A program made the translations under genes and the position numbers. A model generated the notes under the pieces. That model was not told the DNA's origin and did no database searches. It saw nothing but the letters and a program-made list of their open reading frames with translations. From Geomonas ferrireducens (GTDB lineage: Bacteria; Desulfobacterota; Desulfuromonadia; Geobacterales; Geobacteraceae), in NCBI RefSeq assembly GCF_004917065.1, contig NZ_SSYA01000002.1, positions 1,425,749 to 1,489,748 of the forward strand: DNA of 64,000 nt. Direction: 5' to 3'. Shown piece by piece: positions 25,917-34,479 of this stretch. Position 1 is the first letter of the stretch. Every line of letters begins with the position of its first letter.

Positions 25917-27368
25917 TTATTTACCCGCGAAGGGGTCCTTGATCTCGTTCTCGGGCTTGAACATGAGCTTCTTCGCGCCACGGTTGTTGACGTACTTGGT
26001 GAGTTCAAGGTCGACCTTGGCCGGCACGTCCACACCGGCCTTCGCCAGCATCTCCCTCAACAACTTGTCGGCGGCGGCCGCATGCGTCGAGGCGTCGGTC
26101 AACACACGCTGCGCCTCGGACGGGTTGTGGAAGCCGATCGAGTTCTCTGCGCCGATGAAGATGACGCGGTAGAACGCCTCCTCGTAGTGGTCCCTCGCCG
26201 CGGCGTAAAGCTTCTGGTCCGGGGTCTTGCCGAAGGACTGCGCCTTGTTCGCCATCTCGAAGAGTTTCGCGACGGTTGCCGTGGCGTAGCCGGCGCGGAT
26301 GTACTGCGACATGACCTTGTCCTGGATGGCGTAGACCTTCTCGCGCATCTTTTCGGGGGACTCTTCGTGGCACTGCTTGCAGGCCTTCAGGTCGTTCTTC
26401 AGCGGGCTCATGATACGGTGGTCGGAGACCTTCTGCCCGTTCACCTCGGTCGAGGGCATGTGACAGTCGGCGCAGGTCACACCCGCCTGCCAGTGCACGC
26501 TGTTGTTGGAGAAGAGCTCGAACTCGGGGTGGCGGATGAAGACGAGCTTGAAGCCGGTGACGCTCTGGGTCCACTCGCCGCTCGGCTTGTTGCTCCTAAG
26601 CTTCTTGATGATGTTCTCGATGGTGATGCCGCCCCACTTGCTCCCCTCCCACGGGAAGAAGACGTCGGTCGACTTCATGTGCTCATCCTTCGGGATGCTG
26701 TAGGTGACGTGGCACTGGGCGCAAGCCAGGGTGCGCATATCCTGCTGGGTGAGCTTGGACTGGTCCACACCGAGCTTCTCAAGCCCCTTGCCGAGGGTGA
26801 AGCCGCGGGAGATCTTGAGGGTCATGGTGCGGTTGTCGTGACAGTCGATGCAGGAAACGCCCAGCGTCTGGTTCTCCTTTGGGATCTTGCCGCGAATCTC
26901 CTGGTAGGGTTTCGCAAAGTAGTCCCTGCCGAGCTGCCCCGCGAGCGCCGGAGCGTAAGGGGTCTTGCAGGTCAGACAGGAGCCCCCCGCCTTGTAGCGC
27001 CCCGGGTCGACGTCGAGCTGGTCCTGAATCATGTAGTAATGGCCGCGCGGCTCCTTGTACTCGGAACCGAAGGCCCAGCCGTTGTAAAGGAGCGCGAGGA
27101 ACGGGTACTCGTCAAGCTTGTCCGGGTTTTCCTCCCCAACATCCCACCCCTTCTTGTACCTGCTCTTACCTGCCGGGGTCGGTTCTGAGGTCTGTTTCCA
27201 GAGCTGGTACTGTTTCGGGTAGAGCTTGCCCCACTCGGCCGGATCGACGGCGCCATCGGCGATCGCCGGGCGTGCATCGGTGACGTCGACCTTCTTCGCT
27301 GAGCAGCCGAATCCGGCCAGTGCCAGTCCCGCAACTGCCGTGACGAGACATCCTCGCAGCATCTTCAT
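25917..27368 (-). CDS. nrfA: Pentaheme cytochrome c nitrite reductase (ammonia-forming)
   Basis: A 483-aa exported enzyme reducing nitrite to ammonium with six electrons. Five heme motifs are visible: the lysine-ligated active-site heme CLTCK (131-135), then CIDCH (173-177), CAQCH (216-220), CADCH (299-303) and CKQCH (330-334). Catalytic residues align as R108 (PRGH), Y223 (HVTYS) and H280 (RHPE). The N-terminus has a hydrophobic leader with Cys22, possibly a lipoprotein. The ATG at 27368 has CAGGAGAAC upstream. No nrfH quinol-oxidising partner gene is adjacent. It sits behind a sigma-54 promoter and next to a sigma-54 activator gene. Confidence 0.96.
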   Translation of the reverse strand: MKMLRGCLVTAVAGLALAGFGCSAKKVDVTDARPAIADGAVDPAEWGKLYPKQYQLWKQTSEPTPAGKSRYKKGWDVGEENPDKLDEYPFLALLYNGWAFGSEYKEPRGHYYMIQDQLDVDPGRYKAGGSCLTCKTPYAPALAGQLGRDYFAKPYQEIRGKIPKENQTLGVSCIDCHDNRTMTLKISRGFTLGKGLEKLGVDQSKLTQQDMRTLACAQCHVTYSIPKDEHMKSTDVFFPWEGSKWGGITIENIIKKLRSNKPSGEWTQSVTGFKLVFIRHPEFELFSNNSVHWQAGVTCADCHMPSTEVNGQKVSDHRIMSPLKNDLKACKQCHEESPEKMREKVYAIQDKVMSQYIRAGYATATVAKLFEMANKAQSFGKTPDQKLYAAARDHYEEAFYRVIFIGAENSIGFHNPSEAQRVLTDASTHAAAADKLLREMLAKAGVDVPAKVDLELTKYVNNRGAKKLMFKPENEIKDPFAGK

Positions 27369-27438
27369 TACGTTCTCCTGTCGTTGTGATTTTCCCCCGG
27401 CAGCGCGGCCGCAGGAGGGTAACGGATACGGTAAGAAG

Positions 27439-27454
27439 AGCAGCGAACGTGCCA
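27439..27454 (-). promoter_or_regulatory. Sigma-54 promoter of nrfA
   Basis: The minus strand reads TGGCACG-TTCG-CTGCT, a near-perfect -24/-12 element about 70 nt upstream of the nrfA start. Confidence 0.85.
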
Positions 27455-27529
27455 AACTGACACGTTCTCGTAAGATGCGGATGTTGCGATGGATGCGCAG
27501 CGGGAGCCCCGGTCGGGGCGTTGCAGGTG

Positions 27530-27558
27530 GGTAACACGGCGTTACCTAGCGGTAACGC
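27530..27558. promoter_or_regulatory. Palindromic enhancer (UAS) for the nrfA promoter
   Basis: GCGTTACC-TAGC-GGTAACGC is a perfect dyad, and the preceding GGTAAC-N5-GTTACC adds a third half-site. The array is about 100 bp upstream of the -24/-12 element, at the very end of the activator gene. The same GTTACC-N4-GGTAAC recurs before the activator gene itself. Confidence 0.8.
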
Positions 27559-28910
27559 TTCATCTTCTTCCAGAGGGTCTTGCGGGAGATCCCCAGAAGC
27601 CGGGCAGCCTCGGTGCGGCTGTCGCCCGCCGCCGCGAGCGCCTGCTCGATCAGCTCGGCCTCCCGGTCGTCCAGGCGCTCGGCGAGCAACGATCCCTTTT
27701 CCGCCCGGGATGGGCGCTGAGTTCCCGGCGCCTCCGCACTCCCCCTCAACTCGGGAGGAAGGTCTTCGACGCCGAGGGTATCGCCGCTGCAGAGCGCGGA
27801 AGCACGTTCCATGGCGTTTTTAAGCTCCCTCACGTTGCCGGGGTAGCGGTGCGCGAGCAGGACCTCCTTCGCCTCCCGGGAGAGCCTGAGCGCCGGGCGC
27901 CCCATCTCCCTGCCGAAACGTTTCAGGAAAAGACCCGCCAGGGGGAGGATGTCCTCGAGCCGGTCCCGCAGCGGAGGGACCTCGACCGGGATCACGTTCA
28001 GGCGGTAGAAGAGGTCCTCGCGGAACTTGCCGTCCGCCACGTCCTGGCGCAGGTCGCGGTTCGTGGCGGCGACGATGCGCACGTCCACCAGGATTTCCCG
28101 GCTCCCCCCCACCCTCTCCACCGTCCGCTCCTGCAAGACGCGCAAAAGCTTCGCCTGGGCGGCAAGCGGCAGCTCGCCGATCTCGTCCAGGAAAAGGGTG
28201 CCGCGGTGTGCCTGCTCGAACTTCCCTTTGCGCTCCCTGAGCGCACCGGTGAAGGCCCCCTTCTCGTAGCCGAAGAGCTCCGACTCGATCAGGCTCTCCG
28301 GGAGCGCGGCGCAGTTCACCTTGATCAATGGCGCTCCGCTGCGCCTGCTTTTCGCATGCAGCTCGCGGGCGACAAGCTCCTTACCCGTACCGCTCTCGCC
28401 GGTGATCAGGATGGTGGAATCAAGGTGCGCCGTGGAACGGATCATCTGGAAGACCGGCTGCATGACCGCGCTGCGGCCGATGAGTCCCCCGAAGGAGACC
28501 TCGCTCAAAAGCTGGTCGCGCAGTTCCGAGTTCTCCTCCTTCAGGTGCTCCCGCTCGGTGATGTCGCGGCTCACCATGAGGGTTCCGACGAAGCGGTCCT
28601 CCCCTTCCCGGATCGGATAGTAGCTGTTCTCGAAGATGCGCCCCTTGATCTCCAGGGGACGCGTGTGGTAGGCGAGGGTACCTGCTCTCAGGCTCTCCAG
28701 GAGGGCGCCGATGCGGGTACGGGCGGGTGGTGGGTGTATGGAGAGAAGGTCGCGCCCGAGGAAGTTCGCGGCGTCGATGCCGCGGATCTGCTCGGCTGCC
28801 GCGTTGACGCAGACGATCGTGTTGGTGTGGTCGGCGAAGACGATCCCCTCGCCCATGCTGGTCAGTATCGCCCTGAAAATCCCCTCCGTGCCCCCCGCTG
28901 CATCTGTCAC
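27546..28910 (-). CDS. PAS-containing sigma-54 activator, probable nrfA regulator
   Basis: A 454-aa enhancer-binding protein: PAS domain at residues ~10-120, AAA+ domain with Walker A GESGTGKE (171-178), GAFTGA (218-223) and LFLDEIGEL, and a C-terminal Fis-type helix-turn-helix (DSRTEAARLLGISRKTLWKKM). It lacks a receiver domain, so it is controlled by its PAS domain rather than by phosphorylation. It starts at a GTG with AGGAGGC upstream. The gene is directly upstream of nrfA, and matching dyads lie in both control regions, pointing to activation of nrfA and autoregulation. Confidence 0.92.
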   Translation of the reverse strand: MTDAAGGTEGIFRAILTSMGEGIVFADHTNTIVCVNAAAEQIRGIDAANFLGRDLLSIHPPPARTRIGALLESLRAGTLAYHTRPLEIKGRIFENSYYPIREGEDRFVGTLMVSRDITEREHLKEENSELRDQLLSEVSFGGLIGRSAVMQPVFQMIRSTAHLDSTILITGESGTGKELVARELHAKSRRSGAPLIKVNCAALPESLIESELFGYEKGAFTGALRERKGKFEQAHRGTLFLDEIGELPLAAQAKLLRVLQERTVERVGGSREILVDVRIVAATNRDLRQDVADGKFREDLFYRLNVIPVEVPPLRDRLEDILPLAGLFLKRFGREMGRPALRLSREAKEVLLAHRYPGNVRELKNAMERASALCSGDTLGVEDLPPELRGSAEAPGTQRPSRAEKGSLLAERLDDREAELIEQALAAAGDSRTEAARLLGISRKTLWKKMKRYR

Positions 28911-28919
28911 GCTGCCTCC

Positions 28920-28937
28920 TGTTACCTTTTGGTAACA
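28920..28937. promoter_or_regulatory. Autoregulatory dyad of the sigma-54 activator
   Basis: TGTTACC-TTTT-GGTAACA is a perfect dyad ending 10 nt before the GTG start and overlapping the predicted transcription start. It shares its half-sites with the nrfA enhancer, so it probably mediates autorepression. Confidence 0.7.
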
Positions 28938-28940
28938 GCG

Positions 28941-28981
28941 ATAATAGCTTCGTGGCGCAGCGGCGCCTTGACCGAGGTCAA
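28941..28981 (-). promoter_or_regulatory. HcpR/Crp-Fnr-type site and -10 element of the activator gene
   Basis: TTGACC-TC-GGTCAA on the minus strand (28968-28981) is a perfect dyad. A TATTAT -10 (28941-28946) is centred 31 bp downstream, which puts the dyad near -41.5 as in class II Crp/Fnr activation. Confidence 0.65.
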
Positions 28982-29036
28982 ATCACGGGGAATTATCCGC
29001 CTGTTCCGAAAGGACTCCCCGTTTTTCCCGGGACGA

Positions 29037-30524
29037 CTAGGGGAGTGAAAAATAGAAGGTAGCACCGTAACCCGGCTTCGCCTTGCAGTCGATCGTGCCG
29101 CCGTGGCGCTCTATGATCCGCTTGACGGTCGCAAGCCCGATACCGGTCCCCTCAAACTGCTGCGCGTTTTCAAGACGCCGGAACGCCTCGAACACCCGCG
29201 CGGCCTCGGCCTCGTCGAAACCGATGCCGTTGTCCCGGACGAAGAAAAAGGCGCCGTCGTCGCGCCGCTCGAGCCCGACCTCGATCCTCGCCTCCGGGCA
29301 CAACCCGGTGTACTTCCAGGCGTTCTCCATCAGGTTCTGCAAGACGACACGCAAAAGTCCGGCATCGCCGCGCGCCGTCAGCCCGTTGGCGATGACGAAA
29401 ACCGCCTGCCGCTGCGGCTCGCGTGCCCTGAGCTCGGCCGCCATGTCTGCGGCGATGGACGTGAGATCGACGTCGGCGGGGACGAGTTCGTTCCGCGCGA
29501 TGCGCGCGAACTTGAGCAGCGACGTGATCAGCCCCTCCATCTTCGCCGTCGAGGCGAGGATCACGTCGGTGTAGGCCCGCGCGTCTTGGGCGTTTTCGGA
29601 AAGACTCTCCTTCAACAACTGGCAATACCCGGACACCGCGGTAAGCGGGGAACGCAGGTCGTGGGAAACGGTGGAACAAAAGGCGTCGAGATCGCGGTTC
29701 GCGGCGGCCAGTTCGCCGCTTCGGAAGGAGAGATCGCGGTTCGTTTCAATCAGGCGCCGCTGCGCAAGGTCACGCTCGGCGATGGCCAGACGCAGTCTGC
29801 CGGCCCCGAAATGGATGCCGGCCATGCCAAGCCCCCACAGCAGCAGGAAACTCGCGGCGTTCAGTTGGTAGGTCTTTTTGGCGATGTCCCACAAGGGGGC
29901 CATGGGAACCGCGACGCTGAGCCCGCCGCGTACCCCACCCAACCGGCACCCCTGCTTTTCATGGCACCTAAGGCAAGCCCTCTCGGTCTTGAGCGGCCTC
30001 ATCAGCCTCAGGTAGCTTCCCCCCGCCATGTGAACCACCGTGCTCTCTTCCTCGGAGCCGCGCTCGAAGGCAAGCAGCGCGCCCCGCTCCCAGTCATCGG
30101 CACGGTTTTCCGGACGCAGCGGGGTGAGACTGGTGATGTGCCCCTTGACGCCGAACGAATCGGAGGCGAGATCGAACACCAGGCGGCTCATGTAGGAGGG
30201 GTTTACCAGGGTGAGGTGGCGACCGGAGGTGGTGACCACGTCCCTCTCGGGGATCCCGGAGAGGTATGGGTTGGGCTGGATACGGTCGCAAACCGGCACG
30301 TACACCGACCCGGAAGCGGCGTTCCAGTGCCGGTAGACCAGGTCGCGCTGGAAGTTGCTTCTGGCCTGGGTGCGGGCCGTTTCGGCGGCCTGCGACATTT
30401 CATGGTGGTAGGTGAATACCAAAAGGGTCGCGATGACCAGGGTCCAGCCGGCCGCGAGTCCCCATTTGTAGATGGTCAACAGCTGAGGTGTCGTGAAGTG
30501 AGCCTGCCTCCGAGCATGGTCCAT
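29037..30524 (-). CDS. Heme-binding sensor histidine kinase (DUF3365/Tll0287-like)
   Basis: A 495-aa membrane kinase. A first membrane segment (residues ~23-42) is followed by a periplasmic DUF3365-like domain carrying one c-type heme motif, CLRCH, within RACLRCHEKQGC. A second membrane segment (SFLLLWGLGMAGIHFGAG), a coiled coil, HisKA with FCSTVSHDLRSPLT, and a HATPase domain (RDNGIGFDEAEA, GTGIGLATVKRI) follow. It likely senses redox state, NO or a similar heme ligand; that is inferred. No response regulator is adjacent. A TTGAC-N4-GTCAA site lies 81 nt upstream. Confidence 0.9.
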   Translation of the reverse strand: MDHARRQAHFTTPQLLTIYKWGLAAGWTLVIATLLVFTYHHEMSQAAETARTQARSNFQRDLVYRHWNAASGSVYVPVCDRIQPNPYLSGIPERDVVTTSGRHLTLVNPSYMSRLVFDLASDSFGVKGHITSLTPLRPENRADDWERGALLAFERGSEEESTVVHMAGGSYLRLMRPLKTERACLRCHEKQGCRLGGVRGGLSVAVPMAPLWDIAKKTYQLNAASFLLLWGLGMAGIHFGAGRLRLAIAERDLAQRRLIETNRDLSFRSGELAAANRDLDAFCSTVSHDLRSPLTAVSGYCQLLKESLSENAQDARAYTDVILASTAKMEGLITSLLKFARIARNELVPADVDLTSIAADMAAELRAREPQRQAVFVIANGLTARGDAGLLRVVLQNLMENAWKYTGLCPEARIEVGLERRDDGAFFFVRDNGIGFDEAEAARVFEAFRRLENAQQFEGTGIGLATVKRIIERHGGTIDCKAKPGYGATFYFSLP

Positions 30525-30604
30525 CCCCCCTCCTATCCGGCCACCCGCATCGGCCGCGGAAAAGTGTCAACGGTACAGCTTGTGGCAGGAAGCAGGGACA
30601 TGCA

Positions 30605-30618
30605 TTGACCAAAGTCAA
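30605..30618. promoter_or_regulatory. HcpR/Crp-Fnr-type dyad before the heme kinase
   Basis: TTGACCAAAGTCAA, identical to the site upstream of the octaheme nitrite reductase at 55224-55237. A clear -10 at class II spacing was not identified here. Confidence 0.6.
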
Positions 30619-30676
30619 TAGAAGCACGTTAAATATGGAGACCCTTCTAAAGTCGGGACCTCATCGGGGGAAAGCG

Positions 30677-30699
30677 CCGGGAGGGATCTCCCCTCCCGG
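30677..30699 (-). terminator. Terminator-like hairpin after the coiled-coil exported protein
   Basis: CCGGGAGGG-ATCTC-CCCTCCCGG is a 9-bp GC stem just past the stop, followed by CGCTTTCC on the minus strand; the T-run is weak. Confidence 0.55.
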
Positions 30700-30703
30700 T
30701 AAA

Positions 30704-31252
30704 CTAGCGGCCTGCCACGGTGGAACGCGCCTTCATTACCTCGTCGCGGTCCTCGGCCGTAATGATGATACTTGAGCAGCTCTTGTTGTGCTCGGTGACG
30801 GTTGTGTTGAAGGTGGCCCATTGCGCCTTCAGCTTTTCCACATCCTTGCGGGCCGCCTGCACCAGCTTGTTGTGCTCCTCGCTCAGGCGGTTGAAGGGGC
30901 CGACCTTGGACTCCTTCGCCTCGAGCAGCTTTTTTCTCTGTTCCTGAAGCGACGCCGAGCGCTTCGATACTTCCGCGAGCTGGGCCTTGTTGCGCGCGAT
31001 GTCTGCCTCGAGCCCCTTGCGCAGCGCCTTAATCTTCGCTTCGGACTCAAGACACATCCTGTACTGCTCCCTCGTCGTGTCCACGGGGGCACTGCTTGCG
31101 TCTTTTACCTCTTTGGCCGGCTCCTGCGCAAGCGTCGCAGCGTCCACCGACGCCACTTTCACCGCGGGAGTTTCCGCCGCCGCAGGCTCGGAAGCGAGCG
31201 CTGGGCGCACCAGAAGAGATACTGCCACAAGCGCTAACAGCAAGCGATACAT
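30704..31252 (-). CDS. Exported coiled-coil protein
   Basis: About 182 aa from the ATG at 31252, which has GAGGAGGTGTG upstream. A signal peptide (LLLALVAVSLLVRPALA) leads into an Ala/Val/Pro-rich linker, then a long coiled coil at roughly residues 70-150 (IKALRKGLEADIARNKAQLA, SLQEQRKKLLEAKESK). The tail has a single pair of cysteines (one in RMCLES, one in NKSCSS). No catalytic motif is visible. Unrecognised; a periplasmic structural or chaperone-like role is possible but not shown. Confidence 0.75.
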   Translation of the reverse strand: MYRLLLALVAVSLLVRPALASEPAAAETPAVKVASVDAATLAQEPAKEVKDASSAPVDTTREQYRMCLESEAKIKALRKGLEADIARNKAQLAEVSKRSASLQEQRKKLLEAKESKVGPFNRLSEEHNKLVQAARKDVEKLKAQWATFNTTVTEHNKSCSSIIITAEDRDEVMKARSTVAGR

Positions 31253-31316
31253 CACACACCTCCTCGATATCATTACATTAAAAATTAATCGCGATGGTCT
31301 TCCGCTACGTAACGAC

Positions 31317-32531
31317 CTAGTTTTCTGCCGGGGTTGCCTCCGCCCGGGCGAGCAACTCACGCGCCACGGCATCATCAGGGTCCAGCATCACCGCCATTTT
31401 CAAAAGCTCAAGCGCCTCTTCCCTGCGCCCCAGCTGCAAACAGGCCTGCCCGAAATCTCGGCGCAGGTTCGGCAGGGTCGAGTTCAGCTGCAGAGCGGTC
31501 GCGTAGTGCGCTACCGCCTGCTCGTCGCCGAGGCTCGCCAGGAGGTTCGCCAGGGCAAGATGTGCTTCGGCGATGGAGGGGTTGGCCTCGATCGCCTTCT
31601 CGTAGAGCGCGCGTACTACGGCAACGTCGCTCCCGAGCGCCCGCTCCGTAGAGGCAAGGCCGTAGTAGGCCGGTGCGAGCCTGTCGTTCAGCGCGAGGGC
31701 GTCCGTGAACATCTTCCGCGCCGTCTCCAAATCGTCCTTCAACAGGTAGACATAGCCCAGGTTCACCTTCACGAGCGGCGCCTCCGGGTCGAGCCTGAGG
31801 GCGGTGTTCAGATGCTCCATGGCCTCGTCGATACGGTCCGCCCGAAGCAGGGCCGCACCATAGTTGCAATGGCAGTTCACGTGGGAGGGAACCAGCCTGA
31901 CCGCCTGTTCGTAAAGAGTCAGGGCCTCGTCGTTGCGTCCGAGGTCCTGCAAAAGAACCGCGTAGGTGTAAAGAGCGCCGAAGTGGTGCGGCGCGTGTTT
32001 GATCGCCTCTTTAAGTACCGACTCGGCGTAGTCGTAGATGCGCAGGTCATGCAGCGTGTCACCAAGCTTATGCAGCATGTGCGCGTTATCCGGCGCAAGC
32101 CCAACGGCGATCTCGAAGCATACGGCGCTTTCCTTTACGAACCCCTCCCTTTTCAGGAGATCGCCGAACGAGACGAGCAGCGCGGTGACATCGCCCACCC
32201 GCACCGTGACGACGTCTTCGTGCAGCAGGTTGGCGAGTTCCATGGCGATGGTGCGGGAGATGCTCTCGCCGTTCTCTGCGATGCGGGCACTCAGGGTACG
32301 CAGCCCCTGCACCGCCTCCTCGACAGCACCGCTGTCGGCCTTGGCGGCAGCCGTGAAGAAAAGGGCCAGGAAGTCGTTCGCGTCCCTTTCCGTCATGGCC
32401 TGGTAGGAAGCCAGCGCGGGCTCCAGCTCGCCGCGCACATGCATCGCCAGCGTGGTGATGAAGTTGGCATCGACGACCTTCGTCGCGGTCTTATTATCTT
32501 CGTTTCCGAACATCCTGCTGAATATGCCCAT
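31317..32531 (-). CDS. TPR-repeat protein
   Basis: About 404 aa with roughly eight tetratricopeptide repeats filling residues ~90-400 (for example GALYTYAVLLQDLGRNDEAL, NYGAALLRADRIDEAMEHLN and VNLGYVYLLKDDLETARKMF). It lacks a signal peptide, so it is probably a cytoplasmic scaffold. The ATG at 32531 is favoured because GGAGAAA precedes it at good spacing. About 270 bp upstream begins an unusual 20-bp tandem array. Partner unknown. Confidence 0.85.
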   Translation of the reverse strand: MGIFSRMFGNEDNKTATKVVDANFITTLAMHVRGELEPALASYQAMTERDANDFLALFFTAAAKADSGAVEEAVQGLRTLSARIAENGESISRTIAMELANLLHEDVVTVRVGDVTALLVSFGDLLKREGFVKESAVCFEIAVGLAPDNAHMLHKLGDTLHDLRIYDYAESVLKEAIKHAPHHFGALYTYAVLLQDLGRNDEALTLYEQAVRLVPSHVNCHCNYGAALLRADRIDEAMEHLNTALRLDPEAPLVKVNLGYVYLLKDDLETARKMFTDALALNDRLAPAYYGLASTERALGSDVAVVRALYEKAIEANPSIAEAHLALANLLASLGDEQAVAHYATALQLNSTLPNLRRDFGQACLQLGRREEALELLKMAVMLDPDDAVARELLARAEATPAEN

Positions 32532-33245
32532 GATTTTCTCCATGCTTGAGAAGGACAAGCCGCGCGTGAGTCTAATTGCGCCGCAAAGGTAAAGGATTCT
32601 TTACTCTTTGGCAAGAGTTTGATGCATTTCGTCAAGGTAAACGTCTCTTTTCCATTCCAAACTGTCTCATCTGGACCACGTATCGGCTGGCCGGGGCCCG
32701 GAGGGGATGATTGCACCCATTTCGTCTTCGCGGCTCCCTCTGCAGACATGATGGCAGCCTGCTCAACGAGGAACGTGGAAAGTCGCACCCAGCGTTGTTT
32801 TAATGATAAAGACGGAAGTCAGCGGACAAAGACGCAAGTTAGTAGACAAAGACGCAAGTTTGCTGACAAAGACGCAGGTTAGCGGACAAAGACGCAGGTT
32901 AGTGGACAAAGATGCAGGTTAGTGGACAAAGATGCAGGTTAGTGGACAAAGACGCAGGTTAGTGGACAAAGACGCAGGTTAGTGGATAAAGACGCAGGTT
33001 AGTGGACAAAGATGCAGGTTAGTGGACAAAGACGCAGGTTAGTGGATAAAGACGCAGGTTAGTGGATAAAGACGCAGGTTAGCGGACAAAAACGCAGGTT
33101 AACGGATAAAGACGCAGGTTAGCGGAGAAAGCTAGAAATCAGCCGGTAAAGACGGGCATCAGTTGGTTTCATGGTTTAATTTTCTCCCCCTCCCTTTAAG
33201 AGAGGGGGAGCTTTTGGGGATACGCCAGAGGTTCTGTTTCCGGCG
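32532..33245. other. 714-bp noncoding region containing a tandem array
   Basis: No gene is supported. 32532-32804 is unremarkable upstream sequence of the TPR gene. 32805-33164 is the 20-bp array. 33165-33245 includes a small hairpin, CTCCCCCTCCCTTTAAGAGA followed by GGGGGAG, that may terminate an upstream transcript. Confidence 0.7.
32805..33164. repeat. Tandem array, 18 units of 20 bp
   Basis: The consensus unit is GACAAAGACGCAGGTTAGTG. Central units are almost identical, differing by C/T in GA(C/T)GCAGG, A/T in GA(C/T)AAA, or GTG/GCG. The outer units at both ends degenerate. There are no spacers, so it is not a CRISPR. The period is not a multiple of three and the unit includes TAG, so no frame stays open across it. 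Confidence 0.92.
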
Positions 33246-33896
33246 CTACTCGACCACGATGCTGATGGTGTTTGTCCAGTCGCTAGCTCCCGCCTTACCT
33301 ACTAATCTCGCTCTAAGGGAGTACCTGGCTCCCGTCTTGAAACCAGTGAGGACCCCTTCGAATTCGGGGAATCCGCCTTTGTATTGCCAGTTCTCCTCAA
33401 TCGAGGGGTCTCCCTCGGTGCACCAGATCTCGCAGAACACCGCTCCCCTGGTAGGTGGCACTTTGAACTTGAGCTGCGTCGACGCCCCCTGCTCCACCAC
33501 CCAACCTGAAGGCTGCGCGGGGGGGTGCAAGGTACGGGCGGAGCCGGCACCCCGCGGTATTCTCAGCTCATACCCACTTTTCCTTAACGATTCTTCGTTC
33601 CCCTGGCAATGAGATTGGATATGGTGCCCCATGGTGTAGAGGATCCCATCGGTCTCTTTCCGGGTGGCATTACGCAGCTTGATCATACTACGGCTTTTGT
33701 CCTGGGCGCCCTCAAAGGCGATCTTGAGTTGATTGTATTTCTCCTCAAGTTTTTCCGGCGACCCGTGCTCGGGGAAAACCCCGAATTCTGGGTTCCCTTT
33801 GGTGGCTTGGATGATCACCCCAACTTTCAGCAGATACTTGGGGTCGGACAGGTGGTCGTAATTGAGGACGAGACTTGCTAACATGGCTGCTGTCAT
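33246..33896 (-). CDS. Hypothetical protein with fibronectin-III-like C-terminus
   Basis: About 216 aa; the ATG at 33896 has GAAGGAGGGC upstream. Residues 1-115 are mixed helix, with no known motif. The C-terminal ~95 residues look like a beta-sandwich: SGWVVEQGASTQLKFKVP, CEIWCTEGDPSIEENWQYKG, then FKTGARYSLRARLVGKAGAS and DWTNTISIVVE, typical of a fibronectin type III fold. It has no signal peptide. Such proteins occur as strain-variable genes in Geobacter and relatives; function unknown. Confidence 0.7.
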   Translation of the reverse strand: MTAAMLASLVLNYDHLSDPKYLLKVGVIIQATKGNPEFGVFPEHGSPEKLEEKYNQLKIAFEGAQDKSRSMIKLRNATRKETDGILYTMGHHIQSHCQGNEESLRKSGYELRIPRGAGSARTLHPPAQPSGWVVEQGASTQLKFKVPPTRGAVFCEIWCTEGDPSIEENWQYKGGFPEFEGVLTGFKTGARYSLRARLVGKAGASDWTNTISIVVE

Positions 33897-34086
33897 ATTT
33901 GCCCTCCTTCGAGGTTGGTTGGTGGCGGCATCCCCTGGGGCAACCATACTACATTAACAACTTCACATTTCAACCCGACACAGTTGGACTACCTCCCTCC
34001 CCCCGCCGATCGCTGCTTCCCACTTGCAGCAGTCCCCTTTTACAATAAACTAAAATAGTTTTAATCTTGCATCGTAAGGGGGGGCC

Positions 34087-34434
34087 ATGACTTGGGAGCT
34101 GCACGTCGCAGAGGCCGAGAATCTGCTTTCATCTTCGCGCTTACCTTCGTCAACGGAACTGATCAGCCTGATCAAGAGGGTGAACCCTACCCGCCTTCAG
34201 CTTCATGACGAGGACCGGGAACGAGGGTACCGCCTTAAGAACGCACTCCAGAATCTGTTGTTGGAAAATTACGGGGAAGCCTTCCACCTAGCCCCTCACC
34301 CTTGCGCACCGGACATCGTGCTGATAAAGCACAACACTCTTCCTTCTATCGACGCCTGTCATGCGGTAATGGGTGCCTTTTCTGAGAACGCCCTGCGCAC
34401 GGTCGCCGTCCCCGAAGCGAAACCGCAGGCGTAG
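34087..34434 (+). CDS. Hypothetical 115-aa protein
   Basis: Unrecognised. Residues 1-70 look helical (ELHVAEAENLLSSSRLPSST, LISLIKRVNPTRLQLHDED), followed by a short beta segment APDIVLIKHNTLPSID. It has no membrane segment or signal. It lies 45 nt ahead of an 853-aa unknown gene on the same strand and may be its small partner. The RBS is only a G-run. Confidence 0.55.
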   Translation: MTWELHVAEAENLLSSSRLPSSTELISLIKRVNPTRLQLHDEDRERGYRLKNALQNLLLENYGEAFHLAPHPCAPDIVLIKHNTLPSIDACHAVMGAFSENALRTVAVPEAKPQA

Positions 34435-34479
34435 TCCCTCCGGAAAGATAAAGCGACGGCAGAGACGGCCGCCTCCCCA

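Noticed and set aside
32805-33164. Possible CRISPR array
   Set aside because: Repeats are contiguous with no spacers, the unit is only 20 bp, and no cas genes are present.
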